From Alteromonas pelagimontana (GTDB lineage: Bacteria; Pseudomonadota; Gammaproteobacteria; Enterobacterales; Alteromonadaceae): DNA of 64,000 nt. Below the pieces are notes generated by a model that searched no databases, was not told the origin of the DNA, and saw nothing but the letters and a program-made list of their open reading frames with translations. The stretch covers positions 1,240,001 to 1,304,000 of the forward strand of contig NZ_CP052766.1 in the NCBI RefSeq assembly GCF_002499975.2, given 5' to 3'. Made by a program: the position numbers and the translations under genes. Of the stretch, positions 38,010-46,891 are shown in pieces; the stretch's first letter is position 1, and each line of letters starts with the position of its first letter.

Positions 38010-38987
38010 ATGACAGATTTTGCCTTTTCAGGTTTAAGCCCTGATGCTGTTCTTGATGCACTGGAATCCTGCGGTATTTACCCAGAATCCGGTTTGCTGG
38101 CGCTAAATAGTTACGAGAATCGCGTCTATCAATTTGTTACTGACGATGCGCGACGATTGGTGGTGAAGTTTTATCGTCCCCAACGCTGGACAGACACACA
38201 AATTCAGGAAGAGCATGACTTTGCTCTGGAGCTGGCGGCCAACGACATTCCCATGGTGCCGCCAATGAAAATTGGCGGCCACACACTCCATCATGCCAAT
38301 GGCTTTCGCTTTGCGGTATTTCCTTCTGTTGGAGGGAGGCAATTTGAAGTGGATAATCTTGACCAGTTGGAATGGATGGGAAGATTTATCGGCCGTATCC
38401 ATCGGGTAGCACAGGCGCAGCCATTTGCTACCCGCCCTACGTTAGATGTGGCTTCTTATCTGAAAAAGCCTCGTGAAGAGCTACAGCACAGCCAGCTACT
38501 ACCGAGTCACCTGCGTACTGCATTCTTTGCCATTCTCGACCCGGTTATTTCCGCTACCACCGCGGCCTATCGGTGCGATGACAGCAGCCAGATACGTCTT
38601 CACGGTGATTGTCATCCGGGTAATATCCTGTGGCGGGATGGGCCCATGTTTGTGGATCTGGATGATTGCCGTATGGGTCCCGCCATACAGGATTTATGGA
38701 TGATGCTGTGTGGCGATAGACAACAACAAATGTTGCAGCTTGATGTTTTAATAGAAGCGTATGAAGAATTCAACGACTTCGACCGCAAGCAATTGGCGCT
38801 GATAGAACCTTTGCGTGCCATGCGGATGGTGCATTATATGGCGTGGTTATCGGCGCGCTGGCAAGACCCGGCCTTTCCACGTGCGTTTCCCTGGTTTGCC
38901 GAAGACAAATACTGGGAAGGTCAAATCCTCGCATTGAAAGAGCAAATGTCAGCCCTTCAGGAAAAGCCTCTCACCCAAGGCTTCTAA
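38010..38987 (+). CDS. srkA: stress response serine/threonine protein kinase (YihE/SrkA family)
   Basis: The 325-residue protein has the aminoglycoside-phosphotransferase-like kinase fold of SrkA: the nucleotide-binding part (VVKFYRPQRWTDTQIQEEHD, with the Lys), the catalytic HGDCHPGNILWRDG (Asp and Asn) and FVDLDDCRMGPAIQDLWMML (DxD metal site). In E. coli SrkA protects against stress-induced death and works near dsbA. Here it follows ccoG by 15 bp and may be co-transcribed. It is not next to the dsbA-like gene, which lies 4.6 kb on. Confidence 0.93.
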   Translation: MTDFAFSGLSPDAVLDALESCGIYPESGLLALNSYENRVYQFVTDDARRLVVKFYRPQRWTDTQIQEEHDFALELAANDIPMVPPMKIGGHTLHHANGFRFAVFPSVGGRQFEVDNLDQLEWMGRFIGRIHRVAQAQPFATRPTLDVASYLKKPREELQHSQLLPSHLRTAFFAILDPVISATTAAYRCDDSSQIRLHGDCHPGNILWRDGPMFVDLDDCRMGPAIQDLWMMLCGDRQQQMLQLDVLIEAYEEFNDFDRKQLALIEPLRAMRMVHYMAWLSARWQDPAFPRAFPWFAEDKYWEGQILALKEQMSALQEKPLTQGF

Positions 38988-39104
38988 AAATCTCTCATAG
39001 TAGCCCCTTGCGGCACTTGATTACGGGATTGGTATCACTCTAAGTTGGAAAGATTTGGAATAAGACTTACCTTTCTATCCAACTTTCAATTAGTTATACT
39101 CCGC

Positions 39105-39345
39105 GGCGTTTTAGGTGCCTGCCTCTGGCAGGGTAAACGGGAAATCAGTAGAAGCTGATGCTGCCCCCGCAACGGTAAACTCAAGTAACCTTTTCGTTAC
39201 TTTTATGCATCACCGCAGACCGCCCGGTCGGCGAACAACCACTATAGCGTTGGAAATACATTATCCGCTATGGGAAGGGATGTATATCCGCGTCTCGATA
39301 CGCTGTGAGTAAGCCCGGATACCGGCCTGGAGACACGCCGTCAGC
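39105..39345 (+). promoter_or_regulatory. cobalamin riboswitch
   Basis: The leader of btuB holds the conserved pieces of the cobalamin aptamer in order: GGGTAAACGGGAA near 39,130, GCTGATGCTGCCCCCGCAAC near 39,155-39,175, and AAGCCCGGATACCGGCC near 39,312. At about 235 bases it is on the long side because of an extended central arm. It should repress btuB when cobalamin is plentiful. The gap from 38988 has no other feature. Confidence 0.9.
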
Positions 39346-39403
39346 CTTGTCTGACTCAAGACAGTTTATTGTGCTCGGGTGGAGCACTGAAACGAGAGAC
39401 ACC

Positions 39404-41335
39404 ATGAAAATCACATTAACTTCCCGGTTGCTGCCCAAAGCAACTGCCATTGCCTGTGTATTGGCTTCAGCCTCAGCACTGGCGCAAACTTCCAATAACG
39501 ATAATATTGAAACGCTGACTATCACCGGCTCCCGTTTACCTATTGAGCTTAATCAGGTGGCGGCCTCAACATCCGTGCTTTCCGAAGATGAAATTCGACG
39601 TTCTGGTGCAGTGCAGTTAACAGACTTGCTGCGCTCGTTGCCTGGCGTCACCATTGCACAGTCGGGCAGCCCCGGCGCGTTGGCAGAAATCCGGGTTCGT
39701 GGCAGCGAGAGCAATCACCTGCTGGTGCTGATCGACGGTGTTGTGGCCAACGACATCGGCCAAGGCAGTTTAATTGACTTAGCCCATTTAACTGCCGCCA
39801 ACGTCACTCGCATCGAACTACTGCGTGGCCCGCAAAGTGCTCTCTGGGGTAGCGGCGCTATCGGCGGCGTACTCAGCATTACCACTAAGGGCGCTGCCAC
39901 ACAAAACTCCCAGAGCGTAGGGGGTACATTTGCAGTCGGTAGCCGCGAAACAACTAGAGTCAATCTTAACGCATCGGGTAACCAGGAAGATTTTAGCTAT
40001 TCGGCATTTGCTGACTGGTTCGAAACCAATGGCGACAACGTTGCTCGCGATGGGGATGAAGACGACAGTTATCGCAATATTACTACCGGCGGTGGCATTG
40101 CCTGGCGCGCGACGGACGAACACACGTTTTCGGCTAATGTTCGTATAGTAGATTACGCGAATGACTATGACAGCACAGACTTTAGCACCGGCTTGCCAGC
40201 AGACGCAGACAATGTAACTGACGGGCAGCAAATCAGCACCCAGTTAAGCTGGCTATTGGCGCCGTCGAACTCTGATTATTCCAGCGAATTAAAGCTTCAG
40301 TTCCGTGAAGATGAAAACAGCAATACTACCAGCGGTACAGATGCTGGAAGCACTACTGGTAAACGTCAGCAAGTTATCTGGGTAAATCGTTACCAGGTAA
40401 ACGACTGGCAGTTGGCTGGCGGGCTTGAATATCTGCAACGGCTTTTCGAGCAACGTGGAGCTACTGACTACGGCGATCCTAATCAGGATCAGCATGACAC
40501 CACGGTCAGCGCCTTTGGCGAGGCTGGTTCTGAACTGACCGACGATGTTTTTGCTACTTTCAGTGCACGTTTTGACAACAATAGCGAGTTCGATAATGCA
40601 GTAAGTTATCGCGCAGGATTAACATGGGAAGTTACCAGAAACTATTCTTTGTTTGGTAGCTTGGGTAAAGCCATTAAAACGCCTACTTTTACTGAGCGCT
40701 TCGGCTATTATCCGCAATCATTTGTGGGAAACCCAGAGCTGAAACCGGAAACCAGCCGCGAGTGGGAAGTTGGTGCGCGTGCCCGCTGGACCTCAGCATG
40801 GTCTGGAGAAGCCAGTTATTTCAACGCCCGTCTTGAAGACGAAATTAACGGCTATGTTTACGATCCGGAACTGCTTGCCAGCACCGCCAAAAACATTCTG
40901 GGTGAAAGTCGTCGTGAAGGCATAGATACAGAGCTCAATTATCAGGGCAGTAGTTTCGCCGTGCGACTGGCGTACAGCTATCTGGATGCCACTCAAGATG
41001 AAGCAGAAATTACTGAGCTTCGCCGCGCACAACATGTTGGCTCTGTTACCGTAAGTGGCGATTTACCCGTTGCCGGACTGGGGGCTTACGTAAAACTTGC
41101 TTATACCGGCAGCCGGGACGATATGTACTACCCGCCGTATCCTGAACCTGCTACCACTGTCGGCTTGAAGCCTTACACGTTAGCCAGTGTTAATGTGACG
41201 TACCAGCTAGCGCCTCAGTGGCAAGCGGCGCTGCGGATAGACAACGCTTTAGGCGAAGATTACGAAGATATCTATGGTTATGCTGGTGAAAAGCGCCGCG
41301 CACTATTCAGTATCAGCTATCAGATGAATCCGTAG
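39404..41335 (+). CDS. btuB: TonB-dependent vitamin B12 receptor BtuB
   Basis: The 643-residue outer-membrane receptor has a signal peptide (ending ASALAQ), a TonB box (ETLTITGSR), a plug domain (EIRVRGSESNHLLVLIDGV, RIELLRGPQSALWGSGAIGG) and a 22-strand barrel ending in an aromatic-rich C-terminus (RRALFSISYQMNP). It is smaller than FepA-type receptors, as BtuB is, and the cobalamin riboswitch in front confirms the substrate. The chosen ATG follows CGAGAG; the frame is open further upstream only through the riboswitch. No btuCDF genes are nearby. Confidence 0.94.
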   Translation: MKITLTSRLLPKATAIACVLASASALAQTSNNDNIETLTITGSRLPIELNQVAASTSVLSEDEIRRSGAVQLTDLLRSLPGVTIAQSGSPGALAEIRVRGSESNHLLVLIDGVVANDIGQGSLIDLAHLTAANVTRIELLRGPQSALWGSGAIGGVLSITTKGAATQNSQSVGGTFAVGSRETTRVNLNASGNQEDFSYSAFADWFETNGDNVARDGDEDDSYRNITTGGGIAWRATDEHTFSANVRIVDYANDYDSTDFSTGLPADADNVTDGQQISTQLSWLLAPSNSDYSSELKLQFREDENSNTTSGTDAGSTTGKRQQVIWVNRYQVNDWQLAGGLEYLQRLFEQRGATDYGDPNQDQHDTTVSAFGEAGSELTDDVFATFSARFDNNSEFDNAVSYRAGLTWEVTRNYSLFGSLGKAIKTPTFTERFGYYPQSFVGNPELKPETSREWEVGARARWTSAWSGEASYFNARLEDEINGYVYDPELLASTAKNILGESRREGIDTELNYQGSSFAVRLAYSYLDATQDEAEITELRRAQHVGSVTVSGDLPVAGLGAYVKLAYTGSRDDMYYPPYPEPATTVGLKPYTLASVNVTYQLAPQWQAALRIDNALGEDYEDIYGYAGEKRRALFSISYQMNP

Positions 41336-41367
41336 TAGCGGTTTTATCAGCCTCGCTAAGCCGGGAT

Positions 41368-41399
41368 AACCCTCACAGTCGCGTGCTTGTGGGGGTTTT
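41368..41399 (+). terminator. intrinsic terminator after btuB
   Basis: AACCCTCACA and TGTGGGGGTT form a 10-bp stem with one G-U pair and a 10-base loop, followed by TT. It reaches into the stop codon of the convergent FAD-binding protein gene. Confidence 0.75.
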
Positions 41400-43110
41400 A
41401 TGTTTCTAAATCCTTCGCAATTTTTTGCGCCACATCCGCGCAGTAATCCAGGCCGGAAAAGTCAGGGTTCAATCCGCTGATATAAGGCACAGCCATAATA
41501 TAAGTTTTAGCCGACGTGGCGCGTTTTCCATCTAAAAGCTGGTAACTGGCAGAAATATCAGCCCCTCCAATAAGTCGATAATAAACACTGGCGTTTGCAT
41601 CAAATTCAACCTCTTTTGGCGTAAGCTGCTTATCCCGCGCCCCGTTTTTAGAATATTGATACGCTACCTTTGCTGGCCTAACTCTGCCGCTTTTTCTCAT
41701 TGAAGGAAATGGAAATGCCGATAGCGGCTGAGGAGATTGCCCGATGCAGTCTATAAACGTTTGATAATGCTGCTCAACGGTTTCGTCCCGTCTATTTTTA
41801 TACCGGTAGTAAATATTATTGTCTACAACCTTTACGTCGCTTGATGTGCCCACCGATATCATGGACAACGCTCCTGCTGAATGAAGAGCCAAAAGACGCT
41901 GACATGAATGCTGCGGAATATTAGCGATAGCAATAGCGATTAAAGGCTGCAGATGTTCGTTCATGCGTTGGGTATCTTCCGCACTTAAATATCGCGCAAG
42001 CGGGTTCAATGCGTAACTAAAAACGGCAAGACACTCCTTCCAGACAATTGACACTTTATGCAACATCGACATTTCAGCTTGCAAATATTCCACTTTGAAC
42101 AGGGTAAATGGATCAAATGCTTCTCGAGAGGACAACATCTGCTGAACGAAGCCTTCGATGTTTTTATTCGCTATTTTCTTAAAACTTGCGGCATCCCTGT
42201 TTGCTACCTGCTTTTTGAAGTTGTGCTCAAACAAAAAATCCAGCGATAAAAATCCGCTATTCTCCTGCCTATGGGCCTCTAGCTCTACTTCGGTTAACAA
42301 ACCATCCGTGTTAAGTAATGGCGAATCCAGATGATATCGGATGCTGGGCATTAAACCTCCCAATGCGTGCATTACGATTTCAAACTGCTGACACTGCGGA
42401 TGTTTTTCATATTTTAATTGCCCATTGGCAGCGTGATAAAACTCGCCATTGGCAACAGCAAGCGTACTGATTGCGTCAATTGCCGTTAACGAACAGCCTC
42501 GCAGCGCCACCGCATGATTCCGCTGGTGTCGAAGTTTTATTGGCGGGTAAGGCGAATCGAAATAACCCGCGACGCTTTGTTCTTGCTTTCGCGGCCAGGT
42601 ATGGCCTGTGCAAATAGCGGCGGCGGTAAAGCCAGCATAATCGCCTTCCTTCAATATTATGCAGTGCCTATTCTCGGCATCAATTTTTACATCAATAACT
42701 GTAGCTTCATAATGCACCCGAATATCAATTCCGGCCTGTTTTGCCTTATTCACCAATGCAGAAAATTGCGCTTCTAAATAAGCGCCCATAAGCAGCCGAG
42801 GAACAATGGTTTCTTCGGTCAGACATTGCTTATTAATACTATAAGAAGCAAGCATGGTGTCAGACTGCTCAAACAGCCACTGCACAAGAGATTGCGGCAG
42901 TGCAGGGAGTTCACTTGATGAGACATTCGCCAGATGCTCCTTTAAAGCCCCTGCATTACCATAAGGCATACCCCGGCCCAATGTGCTGCGCTTTTCGAAA
43001 ATATCTATCCGCCGGAAGCCTGACTTGCCGAGTAACAGGTAATGAAGTAAATACAGAGCGCTAGGCCCACCGCCAATTATTGCCAGAGACTGGAAAGATA
43101 CTGCTTTCAA
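41398..43110 (-). CDS. FAD/NAD(P)-binding protein (FAD-NAD(P)-binding PF13454 family)
   Basis: The 570-residue protein begins with a dinucleotide-binding fold (SLAIIGGGPSALYLLHYLL), then ERSTLGRGMP-like segments with MPYGNAGALKEHLANVSS, an ICTGHTWPR stretch and the later CIGQSPQPLSAFPF. These are marks of the large PF13454 flavoprotein group, often labelled 'FAD/NAD(P)-binding protein' or HpyO-like. The reaction is unknown; members may be monooxygenases or reductases. It is convergent with btuB and has no operon partner. The hydrophobic content is low, so it is cytosolic. Confidence 0.75.
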   Translation of the reverse strand: MKAVSFQSLAIIGGGPSALYLLHYLLLGKSGFRRIDIFEKRSTLGRGMPYGNAGALKEHLANVSSSELPALPQSLVQWLFEQSDTMLASYSINKQCLTEETIVPRLLMGAYLEAQFSALVNKAKQAGIDIRVHYEATVIDVKIDAENRHCIILKEGDYAGFTAAAICTGHTWPRKQEQSVAGYFDSPYPPIKLRHQRNHAVALRGCSLTAIDAISTLAVANGEFYHAANGQLKYEKHPQCQQFEIVMHALGGLMPSIRYHLDSPLLNTDGLLTEVELEAHRQENSGFLSLDFLFEHNFKKQVANRDAASFKKIANKNIEGFVQQMLSSREAFDPFTLFKVEYLQAEMSMLHKVSIVWKECLAVFSYALNPLARYLSAEDTQRMNEHLQPLIAIAIANIPQHSCQRLLALHSAGALSMISVGTSSDVKVVDNNIYYRYKNRRDETVEQHYQTFIDCIGQSPQPLSAFPFPSMRKSGRVRPAKVAYQYSKNGARDKQLTPKEVEFDANASVYYRLIGGADISASYQLLDGKRATSAKTYIMAVPYISGLNPDFSGLDYCADVAQKIAKDLET

Positions 43111-43348
43111 AAATGGTATCCGCTATAAGTTAATATCGCTGGGCGGAAGTAAACTTTCGCCGTGCGTTTGTAGTTACCAGTAATACCAAGCCGTAGTTAT
43201 AATTGATCACTCGGTGAGTCCTGAAAAGCCCTTCAATTTAGTCAAACGAAGAAACCAAATAAATACATCGTGGTGGTACTTTTTCGCTTTCAAACAACGC
43301 TGAGTAAGGGTCTTCACATGAAAAAACGCGAGCAGAATTTAAACAAAA

Positions 43349-43405
43349 AGCGAAGATTTCTTAGCCCAACTTGTGGAGCAGGAATGGGCAGGCACGCTGA
43401 ACTAG
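43349..43405 (+). pseudogene. second SEDFLAxLxEQE coding remnant
   Basis: A short frame without a start codon (TKSEDFLAQLVEQEWAGTLN then TAG) is the partner of the remnant at 10881-10997. It is immediately followed by further stops. An overlapping 81-codon frame from 43270 in another phase exists but has no recognisable content before its last third. Confidence 0.3.
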
Positions 43406-43431
43406 CAGTAAATGTCCGGAATTTGCAGTGG

Positions 43432-43515
43432 ATGATTTATAAAAAGCACCAAGGTGCAAGCGCCCACGTATTTACCGTTAACCTCCAGCAACCGGGTACT
43501 TGTCGCGTAAGCTAG
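43432..43515 (+). pseudogene. possible REP-associated tyrosine transposase N-terminal relic
   Basis: The frame MIYKKHQGASAHVFTVNLQQ then PGTCRVS and stop recalls the conserved N-terminus of REP-associated (Y1) transposases, which reads roughly YRR...GG.YFFTVNL. Only this start is present. The likeness is short, so the call is tentative. The rest of the 43111-43574 gap shows TAATACCAA and TTGATCACTC pieces of the kind found in intergenic palindromes of this group. Confidence 0.25.
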
Positions 43516-43574
43516 GCGAAGCTTTTTTGCTGTGGTAATCTTAAGTCAATCACGCCGAAAGGAAATCTGAAAGA

Positions 43575-44201
43575 ATGAAAAAATTTGCAGCACTCATCAT
43601 ATTGGCTCTGCTTTTACCACTACAAGCATGTGCCCAGGAACAAAAGTGGAAAGAAGGTGAGCATTATAAGATATTGGATGAACCGGCAACGGATTCTCCC
43701 CAGATAAAGGAGTTCTTCTCTTACTGGTGCCCGCATTGCTATCAATTTGAGCCGCTGGTGGCGCAAATTAAGAAGAAGCTGAGTGACGACACTGAGTTTA
43801 CTAAAATTCATGTAAATTTCATGGGTTTTACGAGTCCTGAAATTCAGGATGACGCTACCCGCGCCTTAATGATTGCCCGAGCGATTAAACAAGAAGATGC
43901 TATGAATGAGGCTATCTTCAATTATATTCATAAGCAAAATGCCAGCGTTACCGGCTTAAAAGATCTTCGTAATATATTTGTAGTTAACGGCGTCGACGCT
44001 GCGGAGTTCGATAAGTTAGCATCGAGCTTTGGTGTAAACAGCATGCTGAAAAAGAATAACCAGAAAATCGACCAGTACCGTCAGTACCTCAAAGGCGTAC
44101 CGAGCTTTATAGTTAACGGTCGCTATCAACCCACATTTACCCGCGATATGACAACAGATGATATCGTTGAACTTATTGTGTGGCTAAGCGAGCAGAAGTA
44201 A
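43575..44201 (+). CDS. dsbA: DsbA-family thiol:disulfide interchange protein
   Basis: The 208-residue periplasmic oxidoreductase has a signal peptide (cut near ACA-QE), the active site C52-P-H-C55 in FFSYWCPHCYQFEP, the inserted helical domain, and the cis-Pro loop GVPSFIVNGRY. CPHC is the DsbA type, which introduces disulfides into secreted proteins with DsbB. The signal contains LQAC, but the -2 residue does not fit a good lipobox, so a soluble protein is preferred. An intrinsic terminator follows. Symbol dsbA is by family; a second paralogue elsewhere is possible. Confidence 0.9.
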   Translation: MKKFAALIILALLLPLQACAQEQKWKEGEHYKILDEPATDSPQIKEFFSYWCPHCYQFEPLVAQIKKKLSDDTEFTKIHVNFMGFTSPEIQDDATRALMIARAIKQEDAMNEAIFNYIHKQNASVTGLKDLRNIFVVNGVDAAEFDKLASSFGVNSMLKKNNQKIDQYRQYLKGVPSFIVNGRYQPTFTRDMTTDDIVELIVWLSEQK

Positions 44202-44219
44202 CTGCTCAGGCTTGCACAG

Positions 44220-44244
44220 AACGCGCCTAAAGGGCGCGTTTTTT
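44220..44244 (+). terminator. intrinsic terminator after dsbA
   Basis: The 8-bp GC-rich stem AACGCGCC / GGCGCGTT with a TAAAG loop is followed by TTTT and lies 18 bp after the dsbA stop. Confidence 0.88.
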
Positions 44245-44269
44245 ATAGCGCTTTTATAAAGGAAACATT

Positions 44270-44860
44270 ATGGAATTTGTAGACGCCCATGCATCGTTTA
44301 TTCAGGAGCTGGATAAACTAAAAGCGGTGAAAAGACAGGTTAGGCTACCTGTCGATGCTAACCGGCAGGAAAACAGCGCTGAGCATAGCTGGCACGTGGC
44401 GTTAATGACCACAGTCCTTGCAGAATATGCCGCAGAGCCCATCAATATTGCCAGAGTGGTGCAAATGATTCTGATCCATGATCTGGTAGAAATTGACGCT
44501 GGCGATATGTTTGCCTTTGCTGAAGCCAGCGATCATGCCGAGCAAGAGCTGAAGGAACTTGCCGCAGCTAAACGTATTTTCGGTATTTTGCCTGAAGCGC
44601 AAGGCCAGGCTTATCTAAAATTATGGCTCGAATTTGAAGCCGCCATTACCGCTGATGCGCAATTCGCCAAATGTATGGATCGTGTACTTCCTGTTTTTCA
44701 GAATATGCGAGCTGGAGGCGGAAGCTGGACCCGACATAAGGTTACCAGAGAAAAAATTATTAACCGAAACGCCCTTCTTGAATCTGCTGCCCCCGCCCTG
44801 TGGCGCTATGTTAATCAGCAACTGAATATCGCTGTGGAAAAGGGCTGGTTACAACAATAG
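44270..44860 (+). CDS. HD-domain hydrolase (YfbR-like)
   Basis: The 196-residue protein has the HD phosphohydrolase pattern: QENSAEHSWHVALMTTVLAE (first His), LIHDLVEIDAGDMFAF (HD pair) and a distal Asp in FAKCMDRVLP. It matches the HD_3 group, which includes YfbR 5'-deoxynucleotidases and many unassigned enzymes. A nucleotide or similar phosphate substrate is likely; metal binding is by the HD residues. TAAAGGAAA precedes the ATG. It is separated from dsbA by a terminator and is convergent with mobA. Confidence 0.85.
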   Translation: MEFVDAHASFIQELDKLKAVKRQVRLPVDANRQENSAEHSWHVALMTTVLAEYAAEPINIARVVQMILIHDLVEIDAGDMFAFAEASDHAEQELKELAAAKRIFGILPEAQGQAYLKLWLEFEAAITADAQFAKCMDRVLPVFQNMRAGGGSWTRHKVTREKIINRNALLESAAPALWRYVNQQLNIAVEKGWLQQ

Positions 44861-44881
44861 TTTGCTCCTTTCGCTTTGCTG

Positions 44882-45436
44882 TCAAGCCAGCATACGTTGC
44901 CAGTCTTCCGGATGATTGATGTTTAGTAGTTGCTCGCTACGCCATTGCTCAGCCGGTAACGCCGCAGCCTGGTTTAGCGCAATTAGCTCGCGCAGCGATA
45001 ATGAATCATTATGGGCAAAGTGCGCTTTGGCGACAGTAACGAAGGCCGGCTCCATCTTTAATACCAATGGCATCATATTACCCCTGATGTAACAGCCACT
45101 TTCATAATGTAACGCCAGGTTAAGTAGCTGCTTAAGCAGATGTGATGTTAGCAGTGGCATGTCCACCGGAATTACCATTAAATATTCGGTGGATTGCAAG
45201 AGCACTGACTGCATAGCATCCAGTGTGGCAACACCGGGGCCGCGATGAGAGTGTTTATCCTCAATATCGGCAGCGTTAGCACCCACTGTGTAGACATTGG
45301 ATACGCCAGAATTTATCAGACATGAAACCGCGTTCTCAAGCAACGTTTTGCCGTTTAATATTAACCCGCCTTTATCTTTTCCCATCCGTTGAGAAAGACC
45401 TCCGCAAAGCACTATTCCTGTTGTTCTCTTTGTCAT
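44882..45436 (-). CDS. mobA: molybdenum cofactor guanylyltransferase MobA
   Basis: MobA adds GMP to molybdopterin, making the bis-MGD cofactor that nitrate reductase needs. The 184-residue protein begins MTKRTTGIVLCGGLSQRMGK (signature LxGGxSxRMGxDK), has VIPVDMPLLTSHLLKQLL, and ends LLNINHPEDWQRML, the NxNxPEDW-type close. GGAGGAGGG sits 7 bases before the ATG at 45436; the frame is open 9 more codons upstream. It is the last gene of the minus-strand nitrate block, 43 bp after the porin gene. Confidence 0.93.
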   Translation of the reverse strand: MTKRTTGIVLCGGLSQRMGKDKGGLILNGKTLLENAVSCLINSGVSNVYTVGANAADIEDKHSHRGPGVATLDAMQSVLLQSTEYLMVIPVDMPLLTSHLLKQLLNLALHYESGCYIRGNMMPLVLKMEPAFVTVAKAHFAHNDSLSLRELIALNQAAALPAEQWRSEQLLNINHPEDWQRMLA

Positions 45437-45479
45437 TGATACCCTCCTCCAGCTATTTTTCACTCACCAAAACGTGTGG

Positions 45480-46688
45480 TTAAAAAGTGGTGCCCATCCA
45501 GACCCAGAGCTTATTGGTATCGACATACCCGCTACCATTTTCATTCGCTGAGTATCTGCCAAATTTCACGCCTGCACTAACTCTTTCGGCTATGCTGGTG
45601 ACATACTGCAGATCTATTTCATTGCCCAGATCACCAGTAACGGTGCCAGCTTTGTTTATATCGAACTTGTGATAAACCATGGTCACTGTGCCACCGGCGA
45701 AAGGCGCAGCAACCGAAACCGCTAAATCTTCCAAACCTTGCGCTGGTGTTGTGAGGAACTGATCGGTCCAGCCGTTAAATTTATGCAACGTAGCCAGCGG
45801 CGTAGAGAAACCGTATTTCCCTTCATCGGAACCTAACACTTCATACATGAGCTTTCCGGTAATGCCAGACATGAGCAATCCACCTTCTACCTTATGATAA
45901 CTGGCGTTGTAGTCGGCTAAGGCATTCTCGCTGCTTTGGGTTGCAGCTTCTGCCCCGTACACCCATTTCAGGTTTCCTTGCTTAACGCCGCCGGTAAAAC
46001 TGATACCGTAGGTATCAATGCTATTTTCCGCCTCGTTATCCTCTTCCAACAGGTAACCATAGGCTACAAATTTGCCCATAGCCGTAGTGTAGGAGGCATT
46101 AAACAGGTGATCTTTGGAGTTAATATCTGCGGCTTCGGCGAAGATGCGGTTGCGCTGATTGATATAGCCATAGAAGACATCAACCGCATCATTAATTGTG
46201 TAAGCCACGGTGACGCCATCAAAAGTCTGACGGTCTTGTCGCCATCCCACATCTCCCACGAAACGGTGGTCATCCAAAGCGATAATCTGGCGACCCGCTT
46301 TTACTGTAATATGCCGATTGCGATACTGAATCAGTGCCTGGTCTAATTCAGTGGTTTTTGGATCAGCAATAGTAGAATAGATGCCAGCATGAAAATCGGC
46401 AGGGCCAACAGAATAATCCCCCTGCCCCAAAGCAACCCTTACATCTTCAAGTTCGGCAGTAAAAGAGAAGCCGCGATATTCACCGCTGGTAATATTCAGC
46501 TGTGTACGAAACGTTAGCGCATCCGCATCTTCTAAAGTGTTGTCCTGATCCACTGCCTCATATCGTAACCGCAGATCTGCACTGGCAGTGGTTTGTGAAA
46601 GTGCGTCGTACCAATCTGCGGCTTCGCTTGCCGCGCAAAAAACGCAGGACAAAGCAATTATTAAAAAATGCTTAGGAGTTCTTCTCAT
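45480..46688 (-). CDS. outer-membrane porin of the alginate-export family, in the nitrate regulon
   Basis: The 402-residue protein has a signal peptide (ending SEA-AD) and a beta-barrel pattern with alternating aromatic residues: DLRLRYEAVDQDNTLEDADA, FTAELEDVRVALGQGDY, VKAGRQIIALDDHRFVGDVG and a C-terminal Phe (LWVWMGTTF). It resembles the AlgE-like alginate_exp family. Its place after the nitrate transporter and kinase genes, with a nitrate-type ANTAR leader in front, points to an anion or nitrate porin rather than alginate export. AGGAA precedes the ATG. The role is inference from context and the family call is moderately sure. Confidence 0.8.
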   Translation of the reverse strand: MRRTPKHFLIIALSCVFCAASEAADWYDALSQTTASADLRLRYEAVDQDNTLEDADALTFRTQLNITSGEYRGFSFTAELEDVRVALGQGDYSVGPADFHAGIYSTIADPKTTELDQALIQYRNRHITVKAGRQIIALDDHRFVGDVGWRQDRQTFDGVTVAYTINDAVDVFYGYINQRNRIFAEAADINSKDHLFNASYTTAMGKFVAYGYLLEEDNEAENSIDTYGISFTGGVKQGNLKWVYGAEAATQSSENALADYNASYHKVEGGLLMSGITGKLMYEVLGSDEGKYGFSTPLATLHKFNGWTDQFLTTPAQGLEDLAVSVAAPFAGGTVTMVYHKFDINKAGTVTGDLGNEIDLQYVTSIAERVSAGVKFGRYSANENGSGYVDTNKLWVWMGTTF

Positions 46689-46746
46689 TTTCTGTTCCTA
46701 AATTTACGTTGTGTGATGCCTATTGCAGTAGAGAAAGTAAAACAAA

Positions 46747-46854
46747 CAAAAAAGCCCACCAGCCATCGACGGAAGAGCCGTCTGGGCTGTGTGGGCGTCG
46801 TTGCCTACATTCAGATTTATTTTGCTTTTTTGGTTATACCGATCCGCATGGATC
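46747..46854 (-). promoter_or_regulatory. ANTAR-type RNA leader with overlapping terminator, porin gene
   Basis: On the minus strand GGC-AACGAC-GCC (46794-46805) is a hairpin with a hexaloop having A at position 1 and G at position 4. Its right arm runs into the terminator stem GCCCAC/GTGGGC (46754-46796), followed by six T. An upstream hairpin GATC-CATGCG-GATC (46841-46854) could be the first hairpin, though its loop starts with C. The rest of the 46689-46891 gap is plain. No sigma-54 promoter was found here. Confidence 0.65.
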
Positions 46855-46891
46855 AGTATTCGCGCAGCCTCAGGCCGCCCGCTTACTGGTA

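Noticed and set aside
39305..39403. Upstream start for btuB within the riboswitch
   Set aside because: It lies in the aptamer; the signal peptide begins at 39404.
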